Assembly (NCBI GenBank): GCA_032622095.1
Contig: CP136069.1
Location: 51,756,760 to 51,820,759 of the forward strand
From: Siphonodentalium dalli
Taxonomy: Eukaryota > Mollusca > Scaphopoda > Gadilida > Siphonodentaliidae
DNA length: 64,000 nt
Direction: 5' to 3'
Shown here: piece by piece, positions 34,651-45,374 of the stretch
Numbering within the stretch: the first letter of the stretch is position 1
Layout of the letters: the number at the start of each line of letters is the position of its first letter
The notes under the pieces: generated by a model
The model's database searches: none
Told to the model about the DNA's origin: nothing
Seen by the model: only the letters and a program-made list of their open reading frames with translations
Made by a program: the position numbers and the translations under genes

Positions 34651-34834
34651 CTTTGCGATAAAGTCCCTGCGCACCAACCGCTGGGTCGCCTGGAAACCAG
34701 TCGAATTTGGTTCGGGTCTTAGCATACCCTCTCATCTTATCGATATTGCACGCATCTAGCACTTGCATCAGAAAGCCGTCGTCATAACTCTTGCCGAGAT
34801 GAGCTGATACCTTTTTTATGGCGGTCATTGGATC
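34651..34834 (-). CDS. Cytosolic sulfotransferase, penultimate exon
   Basis: A 184-bp minus-strand exon encodes DPMTAIKKVSAHLGKSYDDG and on to GLYRKG. The acceptor is TTTGACAG|G (AG at 34835-34836) and the donor is CGCAAAG|GTATGA. It starts in phase 0 and ends in phase 1. The family's landmarks are present: the Asp-Pro after the LFYEDM-type motif, the helix with LGK, and the RKG triplet that contacts the 3'-phosphate of PAPS, completed in the next exon. The Asn usually seen before the RKG region has been replaced in the WFPGDPAVGAQG stretch, so this is a diverged member. It joins the exon at 37053 without shift. Confidence 0.9.
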
Positions 34835-34841
34835 CTGTCAA

Positions 34842-34936
34842 ATATATTAACAAACAGTATGAATTCCCCATGAATATATTAACAAACAGTATGAATTCCC
34901 CATGAATATATTAACAATCAGTATGAATTCCCCATG
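34842..34936. repeat. 32-bp triplication next to a splice acceptor
   Basis: Three copies, starting at 34842, 34874 and 34906, of a unit with ATATATTAACAAACAGTATG and AATTCCCCATG. The first begins 6 bp upstream (in transcript sense) of the acceptor of the penultimate sulfotransferase exon, so TACTGTTAAT, a branch-point-like word, is present three times. Confidence 0.85.
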
Positions 34937-34949
34937 TTACAAAAGCAGG

Positions 34950-35131
34950 CCGGCCGGGGACGTGGCTTGAGGGTCTCCGATTGAAACCTTAATTGTGGGG
35001 TGGAGTTCTACATTAGAATGTCTAAATGCACCTCCCTTGATCCAGACCGGAATGTGCATTTTCACCTCTCCCTCATTGGGATGGAATGTTCCAACTAATT
35101 CCCCAAAAGTTCCAACTGTGGACATTTACAA
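34950..35131. other. Inverted end fragment of an N2-like element
   Basis: GGGGACGTGGCTTGAGGGTC followed by TCCG is the reverse complement of the right end of the hAT-type N2 copies (GGAGACCCTCTAGCCACGTC). It is therefore a probable inverted, diverged copy end. Confidence 0.5.
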
Positions 35132-35356
35132 CTTAACACCCCACTCTTGTTGGACATTTCCATCTTACATCCCCACTCTTTTTGGACATTTCCACCCCAA
35201 CACCCCACTCGTGTTGGACATTTCCCCCATAACGCCCCACTCTTGTTGGACATTTCCACCCTTACCCCCCACTCTTGTTTGACATTTACACCCTAACACC
35301 CCACTGTTGATGGACATTTCCACCCTAACTCCACACTCTTGTTGGACAGTTCGACC
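35132..35356. repeat. 32-bp tandem array, left part (about 7 units)
   Basis: The unit is AACACCCCACTCTTGTTGGA followed by CATTTCCACCCT, with variation. The array is continued at 36479-36600, on the other side of element N2. Confidence 0.85.
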
Positions 35357-35364
35357 CTAACACA

Positions 35365-36478
35365 CAGAGACGTGGGGACAGGGGTGTTTGGGGTGTCACA
35401 CCCCCCAACTTTGGTCAAAATTTCAAAATTGGAAATTTCATACCTGCCAAAACATTAGTTCTAAATTTCACACAACAATAGGTTGAAAATATTCTTGTAG
35501 TTTGATTATAAAACAATTTATTGGAGGGAATTTATTGTTTTTGGACCATTATTTGCATATGTTCCTATTTTTGGTCAAACATTTGGACAGACATGGTCAT
35601 CAGTTGGAAATTTTCCAACCTTAGGGGGGGGGGTGACAGGTTGGAAATTTCCAACACTTGGAAAGCTTGTGTCCTGGTCCCTCCCCAATGGCCAGTCAAA
35701 AACTTCTAGTTAATTTAAGAAAACAATATTGTCATACATTTGGTGAACATTGTCATTGGAATTGTCATCAGTTGGAAATTTTCCAACCTAAGTGGGGTGT
35801 AGGGTTTGAAATTTCCAACAGTAGGAAGGCTTGAGGCTAGTCTAGATTTTAGGATTTTGCGATTTTCTTTTTCAGATTTCAACATTTTCGCACACCGGGC
35901 CGAACCATGGTCGGCCCGGTGTGTCATTGCCCCATCCCCATGGCCAATACAACACTGCTAATTAGTTTAGCAAAACAATATTTTACTACATTTGGTCAAA
36001 CTTGTGGACAGAAATGGTCATCAGTTGAAGAATTTTCCAACCTGAGGGGGGGGGGGTATGAGGTTTGAAATTTCCAACACTAGGAAAGCTTCAGTTGAGG
36101 CCAGTCTAGATGCTAGGATTTGCGATTTTCTTGTATAGTTTTCAAAATGTTCTCACACCGGGCCGAGCAACCATGGTCCACCCGGTGTGTCCTTGCCTCT
36201 TGTCCGTAGCTGTGTGCATTTGTCTGGAATTAGATCACTAGTTGTTTTTTGTTGTTGCAATTTTCAGGTTAAAATATCTGAATGTTATACCGGGGATATA
36301 GAACCATGGCTTATGAATATATAGGAACTTAGGCATGAACACTAAGGTACAAGGGGGGTGTGTGCAAATGAAATTATGCTAAAACTTGTGTGGGTCTGAT
36401 TCTGACTCAAGGGCGGGGTGTAGTTGAAATTTACTAAGGTGGAAACTCCCCAACGGAGACCCTCTAGCCACGTCCCTG
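35365..36478. mobile_element. hAT-type element N2, copy 1
   Basis: The ends CAGAGACGTGG and CCACGTCCCTG are inverted, and the flanks CTAACACA (35357-35364) and CTAACACC (36479-36486) form an 8-bp target duplication with one mismatch. The inside holds many palindromic TTGGAAATTTTCCAAC words. It is 1114 bp long without a transposase. Confidence 0.83.
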
Positions 36479-36605
36479 CTAACACCCCACTCTTTGTGGA
36501 AATTTCTACCCAAACACCCCACTCTTGTTGGACATTTCCACCCTAACACCCCACTCTTGTTTGACATTTCCACCCTAACACCCGGACTCTTGTTCGAAAT
36601 TCCAA
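36479..36605. repeat. 32-bp tandem array, right part (about 4 units)
   Basis: It continues the array at 35132 in the same orientation (CTTGTTGGACATTTCCACCC). It was separated by insertion of N2. Confidence 0.82.
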
Positions 36606-36679
36606 CTGATTGTCATTTCAGTCCAAAAAATAGTCCGAAAATAGGAATTTGTTCTAAAACAATGAAGTTCACGATAAAT

Positions 36680-36775
36680 ACTGGTAAGAAACTGTCAGCA
36701 CTGAACAGCTCTGAACAGGTGTGAACATGTCAGGTCTGAACAGTTCTGAACAGGTCTGAACATATCTGAAATTCA
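36680..36775. repeat. Short CTGAACAG-type tandem repeat
   Basis: Repeated CTGAACAGCTCTGAACAGG-like words, with unit around 10 bp. Confidence 0.7.
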
Positions 36776-37052
36776 CAAGTAATGTGTCAAGCATGAAATT
36801 TCCAGAAACGTTGGTCAGACAATTGAAATCAACAGGGTTAGTATCTTTCCAAACAAGTATGACGCTGTTGTCTTGATAGGTCGCAAAATATGTTTTTTAT
36901 AACACTTCCATGTGGGGGTCCCACAAAGATCCAAGCAGACCATTGTTCTCTCTGTCTGGGGCTCCATAAATCTCCCATCACCAAAGGTTTATATGACACT
37001 CCCCGTATGGAGCCCCACACGGACCCAATAAGCTACACGAGGTCGTGCATAC

Positions 37053-37156
37053 CTTGATCATGTCTTCATAGTATAAATTAAGTGGGTCGAGTTCCGTGTT
37101 CTCTTTGAATAGTTGTTCATATTTCTGCTCATATCCAAACCAAGATCCATACCCTC
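37053..37156 (-). CDS. Cytosolic sulfotransferase, third exon from the end
   Basis: A 104-bp minus-strand exon encodes GYGSWFGYEQKYEQLFKENT and then LDPLNLYYEDMIK. The acceptor is TATTTAACAG|G (AG at 37157-37158) and the donor is ATCAAG|GTATGC. The GSWF motif and the [LF]-Y-YEDM motif are characteristic of the cytosolic sulfotransferase family. The exon begins in phase 1 (two bases complete a codon) and ends in phase 0, joining DPMTAIKK in the next exon. Upstream exons, which should carry the PAPS 5'-phosphosulfate loop (TYPKSGT-type) and the catalytic His, were not found up to 64 kb. They may lie outside the window, or the gene is incomplete. Confidence 0.88.
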
Positions 37157-37158
37157 CT

Positions 37159-37918
37159 GTTAAATAAAATAGTATGATCATATAAAACGCATGTTCATTT
37201 GAAAAAATCAAATCGATCATGAAAGAGATTCGTGGGTAGAATGCATGTGAAAAAAATTGGTCAAAATCTTTTGTCGAAGTGATCACGTTTTATGTTATGT
37301 CTATTTCTCTTCTCCGCATTTCATTAAATTTAATACGTGAAGCATGACCCTTATAATGAGTTTGTTCTCAATCAGATTTGACTACAATTACAAATTTATT
37401 AAACGTCTTCCAAATGTAATTTCTTAAACCTTTTTCTACAAGGGTATGTGATATATTTTCATTTTCACTTCCTTCTTGTCACACAGTAATCTCTGCAAGC
37501 TTTTGACACACTCTAATTGCAAAAAGCGACCTGTTTTTCCAATATATTTCCCGTTAGAATGAGTTGCTCATTGAAATCCGTTCCCGCTAGGGCATGCATC
37601 AAGAATAAGTTGCTCATTCGGTTATGTTAGTAATTGGAGCATTGATGAGGTTTGCTTAAGATTTGATATTATTTGATTCACCTCAGCAAAATTGAGCCGC
37701 CTGTGTTAGTCTTCAAAACCAACCATAAGTTGATAGTCATATCTCGGAATGTTTCCCGTTACGTCGGTGTAAACAAGGCAAATAGCCCCACAGTACTCCA
37801 CCCAAGACAGCTTCCATGAGTGATTAAGACCCGGTGTCGCATAACTTTGAATTAACAAAAAAGCCTCTCGTTGTACAAAAAGCTGTCTTTAGTGTGTCAT
37901 TTTGGTCCATACTTAACA
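37159..37918. other. No gene seen
   Basis: AT-rich sequence without element ends or coding similarity. It would be sulfotransferase intron if upstream exons exist. Confidence 0.45.
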
Positions 37919-37922
37919 TTAA

Positions 37923-38323
37923 CCCTTTACCCAACAGAACGGCCCTGTGCCAATGCATTCTCTTATATATGCGAGTCGACCATAGGTCGCCTCGCATATA
38001 TAAGAGAATGCATTGGCTTAACACATTAACAATTATAAAATTGTTAAAGAATGTAATAAAAAATGGTAAAAAGTGTTAAAAAAAGATTTTTTTAGGCCAA
38101 TGCATTCTCTTATATATGCGAGGCGACCTATGGTCGACTCGCATATATAAGAGAATGCATTGGCACAGGGTATAACTGTAACCATCACAATGTGGACAGG
38201 CAGCCGGTTCCAGTGATATCCATATTTGTATGGTTCTATTGAGACAGACCGAAGATATTTTAGGCTGTTGAAGCTTTATTTGGCCGGTTTTGGCCGGTTT
38301 TGGCCGGTTTGTTGGGTAAAGGG
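37923..38323. mobile_element. TTAA-flanked MITE F, copy 2
   Basis: TIRs CCCTTTACCCAACA and TGTTGGGTAAAGGG lie between TTAA at 37919-37922 and 38324-38327. It has the same two hairpins and the same orientation as copy 1. A TGGCCGGTTT word is repeated three times near the right end. Confidence 0.9.
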
Positions 38324-38429
38324 TTAATCCAAGGTCGAAAAACATTTGGCCCTGACAAGTCTCATCATCACTTATCAATTATCCATAAAAGGGTAAGCTC
38401 CCTTAACCATGTCTATACTAAATAATTGA

Positions 38430-38735
38430 TTTATGTATTGGGGTTTAATGTCGCTTTCAGCAACTAAGGCCATATCACGTCATTTGCCAATTTTAGTGGT
38501 GGAGGACATCCGCACACTTATGGCTAATCTAGCAGTGATTTCAGTGGCTGATAAACTCGTCGATTATCTGCGGTAAATCACCGGTCATCGGCGAGTAACT
38601 GGCAACTCCACCAGATAACGATTTCGAATTACAAAGTCCACGATGGAAACATGTGAATGTGAACACTTATCGCCAGCGCTGGAGGGCGAGACGGCTTGGA
38701 GTTGTACCCCTTACAGACTGAGCCACCGAGGGCCC
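38430..38735 (-). repeat. SINE-like element with tRNA-like head
   Basis: On the minus strand the head reads GGGCCCTCGGTGGCTCAGTC, followed by TGTAAGG, resembling a tRNA box A (TGGCTCAGT-GG). The box B consensus is not clear. The 3' part ends AAAGCGACATTAAACCCC, a tail I recognise from molluscan SINEs. Similar 12-bp words (ACTAAATAATT and ACTAAATTAATT) flank it. No coding capacity. Confidence 0.6.
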
Positions 38736-38952
38736 CTCTAAACTAAATTAATTATCTCAGTCAGTTATATATTGTACATCGGAATGTTCTATTATTGATA
38801 GAAATGTTTAGATAAAAAGTTCAACAAACGACATATCTTGCTCCCAGATTTCCGCATTCTCTTTCGAGACATACATCTCATCGTGCAATAGTGTACATCG
38901 GAATGTTCTATTATTGATTTGCAGGGATGTACAGGTAATATCAGCAGCCGAC

Positions 38953-39950
38953 CAGAGACGTGACGACAGGGGGGTGGGTGTGTCTCACCCCCAACTTTGG
39001 TCAAAATTTTCAACAGTTGGAAATTTCATACCTGCCAAAACATTAGTTGGAAATTTCACACTAACAATAGGTTGATAATGTTCTTGTAGTTTGATTTTCA
39101 AACAATTTATTGGGGGAATTAATTGTTTTTGGACCTATCTGTACTGAAAAGGTCATCCGTTGGAAATTTTCCAACCTTAAACGGGGTCAGAGGTTGGAAA
39201 TTTCCAACACTTGGAAAGCTTGTGGACCTAGTTCCTCCCCCGTGCCCAGTCAAAAACTGCTAGTTAACATTGTCATTGGAATTGTCATCATTTGGAAATT
39301 TTCCAACCTGAGTGGGGGTGTCAGGTTTGAAATTTCCAACTCTAGGAAGATTTGAGGCTAGTCTAGACGCTAGGATTTTGCGACTTTCTTGTTCAAATTC
39401 AAAAAATTTCGCACACCAAGCCGAACCATGGTCGCCACGGTATGTCATTGTCCCTCCCCCATGGCAATACAAAACTGATAATTTGTTTAACAAAAAAAAT
39501 ATTTTACTACATTTGATCAAACTTGTGGACTGAAATGGTCATCAGTTGGAGAATTTTCCAACCTGAGGGGGAGTATGAGGTTTAAATTTCCAACACTATA
39601 GGAAAGCTTCAGTTGAGAGTCTATAGATGCTAGGATTTGCGATTTTCCGAACAACCATGGTGGGCCCGGTCTCTTGTCCGTAGCCGTGTGTATTTGTATG
39701 GAGTTAGACCACTAGATGTTAGGATTTATGCAATTTTCAGGTTAAAATATCTGAATGTTCTGATACCGGGAATATAGAACCATGGTTTATGAATATATAG
39801 GATATTAGGCCTGAACACTGAGGTGCAAGGGGAGTGCAAATGGAATTATGCAAAACTTGTGTTTGGTCTGATTCAAGGGTGTGCAGTTGGAATTTCCCCA
39901 AGGTGGACACCCCCCCCCCCCACAGCGGACACCCTCTAGCCACGCCTCTG
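38953..39950. mobile_element. hAT-type element N2, copy 2, with exact 8-bp target duplication
   Basis: The ends CAGAGACGTGACG and CCACGCCTCTG are inverted and lie between CAGCCGAC at 38945-38952 and 39951-39958. It is 998 bp long. The interior matches copy 1 throughout (CATACCTGCCAAAACATTAG; TTCAGGTTAAAATATCTGAA). No transposase. Confidence 0.88.
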
Positions 39951-40261
39951 CAGCCGACAGATATATAAACGTACAGAAGGAGTCCTATTTATTGACAGAT
40001 ATTTGTAGATAAAAAGTTCAACAAACGACCTATCTTGTTCCTAGATTTCCGCATCCTCTTCCGAGATATACAGCGGCTCAACAAACTCAGGTACAAAGGT
40101 TAATATCTCTGCTTATATGCAATCGAATCCCTAACCGACTCCCTGCCTTGCAGCTGAATGGTATACGTTTGGAGTAGACGTCGCATTGGAAATCAACCAT
40201 CTGACAATTGAGTTATGTCATTTTCTTTGCACAGAACTCAATTTACTTATCAAACATAGAT

Positions 40262-41483
40262 TCAATCTAAACGAAGCTCTCGTGTGTCCAGAGTGGCCGC
40301 CCTTGGCCGCTCATCCACATCAGCAGTTGGTTCCAAATATGCCTGGTTGTTGGGTTGGACAGAGTATTCCCAATTAGGTGTATGATTAGTCAGGTTCTTG
40401 ATCACACTCTGATCCCTGGATCGGGGCGGCGTAGGTGTATGATTAGTCAGGTTCTTGATCACACTCTGATCCCTGGATCGGGGCGGCGTAGGTGTATGAT
40501 TAGTCAGGTTCTTGATCACACTCTGATCCCTGGATCGGGGCGGCGTAGGTGTATGATTAGTCAGGTTCTTGATCACACTCTGATCCCTGGATCGGGGCGG
40601 CGTAGGTGTATGATTAGTCAGGTTCTTGATCACACTCTGATCCCTGGATCGGGGCGGCGTAGGTGTATGATTAGTCAGGTTCTTGATCACACTCTGATCC
40701 CTGGATCGGGGCGGCGTAGGTGTATGATTAGTCAGGTTCTTGATCACACTCTGATCCCTGGATCGGGGCGGCGTAGGTGTATGATTAGTCAGGTCCTTGA
40801 TCACACTCTGATCCCTGGATCGGGGCGGCGTAGGTGTATGATTAGTCAGGTTCTTGATCACACTCTGATCCCTGGATCGGGGCGGCGTAGGTGTATGATT
40901 AGTCAGGTTCTTGATCACACTCTGATCCCTGGATCGGGGCGGCGTAGGTGTATGATTAGTCAGGTTCTTGATCACACTCTGATCCCTGGATCGGGGCGGC
41001 GTAGGTGTATGATTAGTCAGGTTCTTGATCACACTCTGATCCCTGGATCGGGGCGGCGTAGGTGTATGATTAATCAGGTCCTTGATCACACTCTGATCCC
41101 TGGATCGGGGCGGCGTAGGTGTATGATTAGTCAGGTTCTTGATCACACTCTGATCCCTGGATCGGGGCGGCGTAGGTGTATGATTAGTCAGGTTCTTGAT
41201 CACACTCTGATCCCTGGATCGGGGCGGCGTAGGTGTATGATTAGTCAGGTTCTTGATCACACTCTGATCCCTGGATCGGGGCGGCGTAGTTAGCTGAGGC
41301 TGGTGATAGGTTTAGGAGTACCGTGGTAGTGATAATTATTGTAGGTACTAGAACTGTATGGAGGTGATGAGTGCCCATAAGCATGCCTATCTGTGGAATA
41401 TTGCAACCCCGGTGGCATTGTATTCCAGCTAGAGTTGTCCGATTTAGGATATGATTCCTCGACATGTACAGGTGTATATCCAT
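40262..41483 (-). pseudogene. Unrecognised Ser/Thr/Pro-rich protein, C-terminal part with 19-residue repeats (decayed)
   Basis: On the minus strand a Ser/Tyr/Pro-rich stretch (41470-41290, for example SDNSSWNTMPPGLQ and YNNYHYHGTPK) is followed, after a one-base frame change near 41300, by 16 repeats of VIKNLTNHTPTPPRSRDQS. The tail ends DTRELRLD with a stop at 40262-40264. I do not recognise the protein. The repeat unit is 57 bp, so the frame is kept. The matching strand and the spacing with the pieces at 41873-42140 and 62004-62309 suggest they were once one gene. The frame change and the TTAA MITE at 41488 indicate that it is dead, or that it is an intronless retrocopy. Confidence 0.5.
40377..41287. 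repeat. 57-bp minisatellite, 16 near-identical units
   Basis: Unit: GTATGATTAGTCAGGTTCTT, then GATCACACTCTGATCCCTGG and ATCGGGGCGGCGTAG. The only differences noticed are TCCTTGATC in place of TTCTTGATC near 40792 and 41079, and TTAATCAGG near 41070. This homogeneity suggests recent amplification. Confidence 0.95.
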
Positions 41484-41487
41484 TTAA

Positions 41488-41868
41488 CCCTTTACCCAAC
41501 AAACCGGCCCAAATAAAGCTTCAACAGCCTAAAATATCTTCGGTCTGTCTCAATAACACCATACAAATATGGATATCATTGGAACCGGTTCATTGACCAC
41601 ATTGTGATGGTTACAGTTATGACCTGTGCCAATGCATTCTCTTATATATGCGAGTCGACCATAGGTCGCCTCGCATATATAAGAGAATGCATTGGCCTTA
41701 ACACTTTTTACCATTTTTTCTTACAACAATTTTATAATTTTTTCTTACATTTTTATCATTTTTAATATGTTAAGCCAATGCATTCTCTTATATATGCGAG
41801 GCGACCTATGGTCGACTCGCATATATAAGAGAATGCATTGGCACAGGGCCGTTCTGTTGGGTAAAGGG
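41488..41868. mobile_element. TTAA-flanked MITE F, copy 3 (inverted)
   Basis: Same ends (CCCTTTACCCAACA and TGTTGGGTAAAGGG) between TTAA at 41484-41487 and 41869-41872, but in opposite orientation to the copies at 23774 and 37923. It interrupts the decayed gene. Confidence 0.9.
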
Positions 41869-41872
41869 TTAA

Positions 41873-42145
41873 TTAAGAGATGTTTTGGATCAATTAGCGC
41901 ATTAAGTTCTTTATCAATTTTGTTCAAAATAAATCCTGCGACCTTGTCTTTTATCTTCATGATTAAATAAAGCCTGCGACCTTGTCTTTTATCTTCATGA
42001 TTAAAACATCATTACCAATGATGTTATGGTCCCCACGTTGTTCTAGTCGGGAACCAGAGCTATTCATCTTCTCTTGTAGTTTGAAAATTTAGATTTCTAG
42101 GTCGTGATTTCGAGCTTCCAATGCTTCAACACGAGCTTCATACCT
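41873..42145 (-). pseudogene. Unrecognised coiled-coil protein, middle part (decayed)
   Basis: The minus-strand frame from the satellite edge reads LRYEARVEALEARNHDLEI, then one stop (TAA), then IFKLQEKMNSSGSRLEQRGD and on to KIKDKVAGFI. Heptad-like spacing of Leu and Ala with many charged residues indicates a coiled coil. A 35-bp tandem duplication (CCTGCGACCTTGTCTTTTAT, at about 41935 and 41970) adds a further stop. The first residues are the same as the end of the N-terminal piece at 62040, with the 28-bp satellite in between. Confidence 0.55.
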
Positions 42146-43386
42146 TAGCCTATCTGTCTCGAGCTTCACACCTTAGCCTATCTGTCTCGAGCTTCACACC
42201 TTAGCCTATCTGTCTCGAGCTTCACACCTTAGCCTATCTGTCTCGAGCTTCACACCTTAGTCTATCTATCTCGAGCTTCATACCTTAGCCTATCTATCTC
42301 GAGCTTCATACCTTAGCCTATCTATCTCGAGCTTCATACCTTAGCCTATCTATCTCGAGCTTCATACCTTAGCCTATCTATCTCGAGCTTCATACCTTAG
42401 CCTATCTATCTCGAGCTTCATACCTTAGCCTATCTATTTCGAGCTTCATACCTTACCCTATCTGTCTCGAGCTTCATACCTTACCCTATCTGTCTCGAGC
42501 TTCATACCTTACCCTATCTGTCTCGAGCTTCACACCTTAGTCTATCTATCTCGAGCTTCATACCTTAGCCTATCTATCTCGAGCTTCATACCTTACCCTA
42601 TCTGTCTCGAGCTTCATACCTTAGCCTATCTATCTCGAGCTTCATACCTTACCCTATCTGTATTGAGCTTTACACCTTAGCCTATCTGTCTTGAGCTTTA
42701 CACCTTAGCCTATCTGTCTTGAGCTTTACACCTTAGCCTATCTGTATTGAGCTTTACACCTTAGCCTATCTGTCTCGAGCTTTACACCTTAGCCTATCTG
42801 TCTTGAGCTTTACACCTTAGCCTATCTGTATTGAGCTTTACACCTTAGCCTATCTGTCTCGAGCTTTACACCTTAGCCTATCTGTCTTGAGCTTTACACC
42901 TTAGCCTATCTGTCTTGAGCTTTACACCTTAGCCTATCTGTATTGAGCTTTACACCTTAGCCTATCTGTCTCGAGCTTCATACCTTAGCCTATCTATCTC
43001 GAGCTTCATACCTTAGCCTATCTATCTCGAGCTTCATACCTTAGCCTATCTATCTCGAGCTTCATACCTTAGCCTATCTGTCTCGAGCTTCATACCTTAG
43101 CCTATCTATCTCGAGCTTCATACCTTAGCCTATCTATCTCGAGCTTCATACCTTAGCCTATCTATCTCGAGCTTCATACCTTAGCCTATCTATCTCGAGC
43201 TTCATACCTTAGCCTATCTATCTCGAGCTTCATACCTTAGCCTATCTATCTCGAGCTTCATACCTTAGCCTATCTATCTCGAGCTTCATACCTTAGCCTA
43301 TCTATCTCGAGCTTCATACCTTAGCCTATCTGTCTTGAGCTTTACACCTTAGCCTATCTGTCTCGAGCTTCACACCTTAGCCTATC
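42130..43386. repeat. 28-bp satellite, block 1 (about 45 units)
   Basis: Each unit joins TATCTCGAGCTTCATACC and TTAGCCTATC. Variants are TATCT or TGTCT, CATACC, CACACC or TACACC, and TTAGCC, TTACCC or TTAACC. Block 1 has a run with TTGAGCTTTACACC (42660-42960) less common elsewhere. It abuts the coding remnant at 42130. Confidence 0.95.
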
Positions 43387-45374
43387 ATGCACATGCTCAA
43401 ATAACACGCTCTTTAAAAAGAGCTTAAACTAACTTAAGGGAATGGCCGCAACTCGGAATTATAATTCACCCAAATTATTCTTGGAATAATTATATAATAT
43501 CCACATCCCAACATTACAGTTGATTATATAATACGAATTTATTTTGTTATGGGCGACACACGTTCAATATGTATTCCTTTAAATTGTCTTACACGCACCT
43601 GACGTGTGACGTCACGGGCGGATATACGTCACACCGGAGCTCGTGAATCATGACGTTTCTCATAACGTCTGCGCTTCATGGTGGCAGGAATTAGGCCCGG
43701 GTAAGCTGTGCATTTTAGGCTCCTTCGCGAATAGAGGATATGTGTTCTTAAATACTGACGAACTGGAAACTACATGGAGGTTAATACATGTGTTTATTTT
43801 CTGATTACAGGTAAACTAATGTTAATGTATACTACGTTTTGTTTTTGATTGGGTTTTTACCGTACAAAACACGGTTTTTACTTTGTGCAATTTTGTGGTT
43901 AGACCACCTATAAACTATCAACACAGTTTATAACTATATTATGTGTTCGGACAATAATACCGTCGCGTTTTTACAGTGCACTGTTACCATCGCGCGTGAT
44001 AAAATACCTTTGACAGTTCATACTAGTTCGATATTGGAGGAATCAGCAGGCAATTTTCTGGCTTTCAGCGTACAGGCCAAGGACTTGGTCTGTACGGGAG
44101 AACTGGTCTGTCCTTAAGGTCGTGCACAACTCCCGAAACCATATATGAAATAACAGATTGCTTTATATCTGTTATAGACCAGAGGTGTACCTGATGAGCT
44201 GCTGTGGCCAAACATTTTTTTTTTTTTTTTATAGGACCAACTTTCGGTACAAAAATATGATTTCGGAACGGACTTAGTAAACATTTTCCAAACAATTGAT
44301 TCCTTCTGTGTTATCAAGCTAGTACGATAAGTCAAAAAATAAACACTCAAAAAATAAACACTCAATAACAGTAAATATGACATGTTTACATAGCTCCACA
44401 TGTCAACACCACTTTAGAAACAGGACCCGTTAACCAACAAACCATTTAACTTATGGATGGTTGATTGTATACCTGTATATATGTGGGATGGCCCATGTTT
44501 TTGTCGGCTATCACGATAACAATTTGTATGCCTGGGAACTTTGAACACAATTCCAACCGATGTACCATATCAATACACAACTGTTATATACTCTACATAA
44601 TATTAAAGAGCGTTCACCATGTCATATGTATAGGTTTGTAATTTAATTACTTACTAACAACAGCCCTATATATCAATTATCATGACAAGTGTAGGATGGA
44701 CATGTTGTCGTGTGATGTGTGGATGCTTGCTGCATGTTTGTCCTTTGGACTGGGCTGCTTTTTGCATGAGGATTTGTTTATCTATTATTTAATTTTAATA
44801 CGGAATTATGGTTGCCGATGATCAAACAACGGGACCTCCCTTGATCAAGTAAACAAAATAACCTGTCACGATAGTGTGTGGATAATTTGATAATAAAAAA
44901 ATTTCAGTGTTGGTATCTTTTAATAAGTATATAAATATTATGGTTTACATATGCATATACATGTTAAGCGCAATTATCTTACAAAGACGGGGGATCCGGA
45001 CTGGGAAACTCGTGGTTAATAAATGTACAGTAACGACATGGAGACCTCACGGGTACTAAATTTACAGAAATGACCAGGGGGCCTCGCTTTTTTGATTATT
45101 TCTTTTTCACATAACTTTGATCATACAATGATTAAATTAAATATATTATGAAATATAAATCATAACACGAAATTTGTATGTGTTCTCTGGGTTTCTGCTA
45201 TCTTTTATTTTCCTACTCTTTATGACTATATCAGAAACTGCCTATACAGCAGAGTGCTCTACCTATCATTAGCTTATGTCAGCTTCCGGTGGGTAAGACA
45301 TGGTACCTCTAATTGTGGACTCTTCTGCTATAGGGCATCCCCCCCTTTACTCACATAATGTGGGTCACACAAAG
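43387..45374. other. 1.99-kb non-satellite stretch between satellite blocks
   Basis: It starts ATGCACATGCTCAAATAACA and ends GTGGGTCACACAAAG. No terminal inverted repeat or target duplication was found; on resuming, the satellite is missing about half a unit. A T-run lies at 44216-44230. Short frames have no recognisable domain. Could be an insertion with a deletion, or an old spacer. Confidence 0.6.

Noticed and set aside
40355-41293. 312-codon plus-strand frame over the 57-bp repeats
   Set aside because: It is the shadow of the minus-strand frame. The minus strand continues into unique protein-like sequence on both sides; the plus strand does not.
43387-45374. Classical DNA transposon inside the satellite
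   Set aside because: No inverted ends and no target duplication; listed only as an unidentified stretch.
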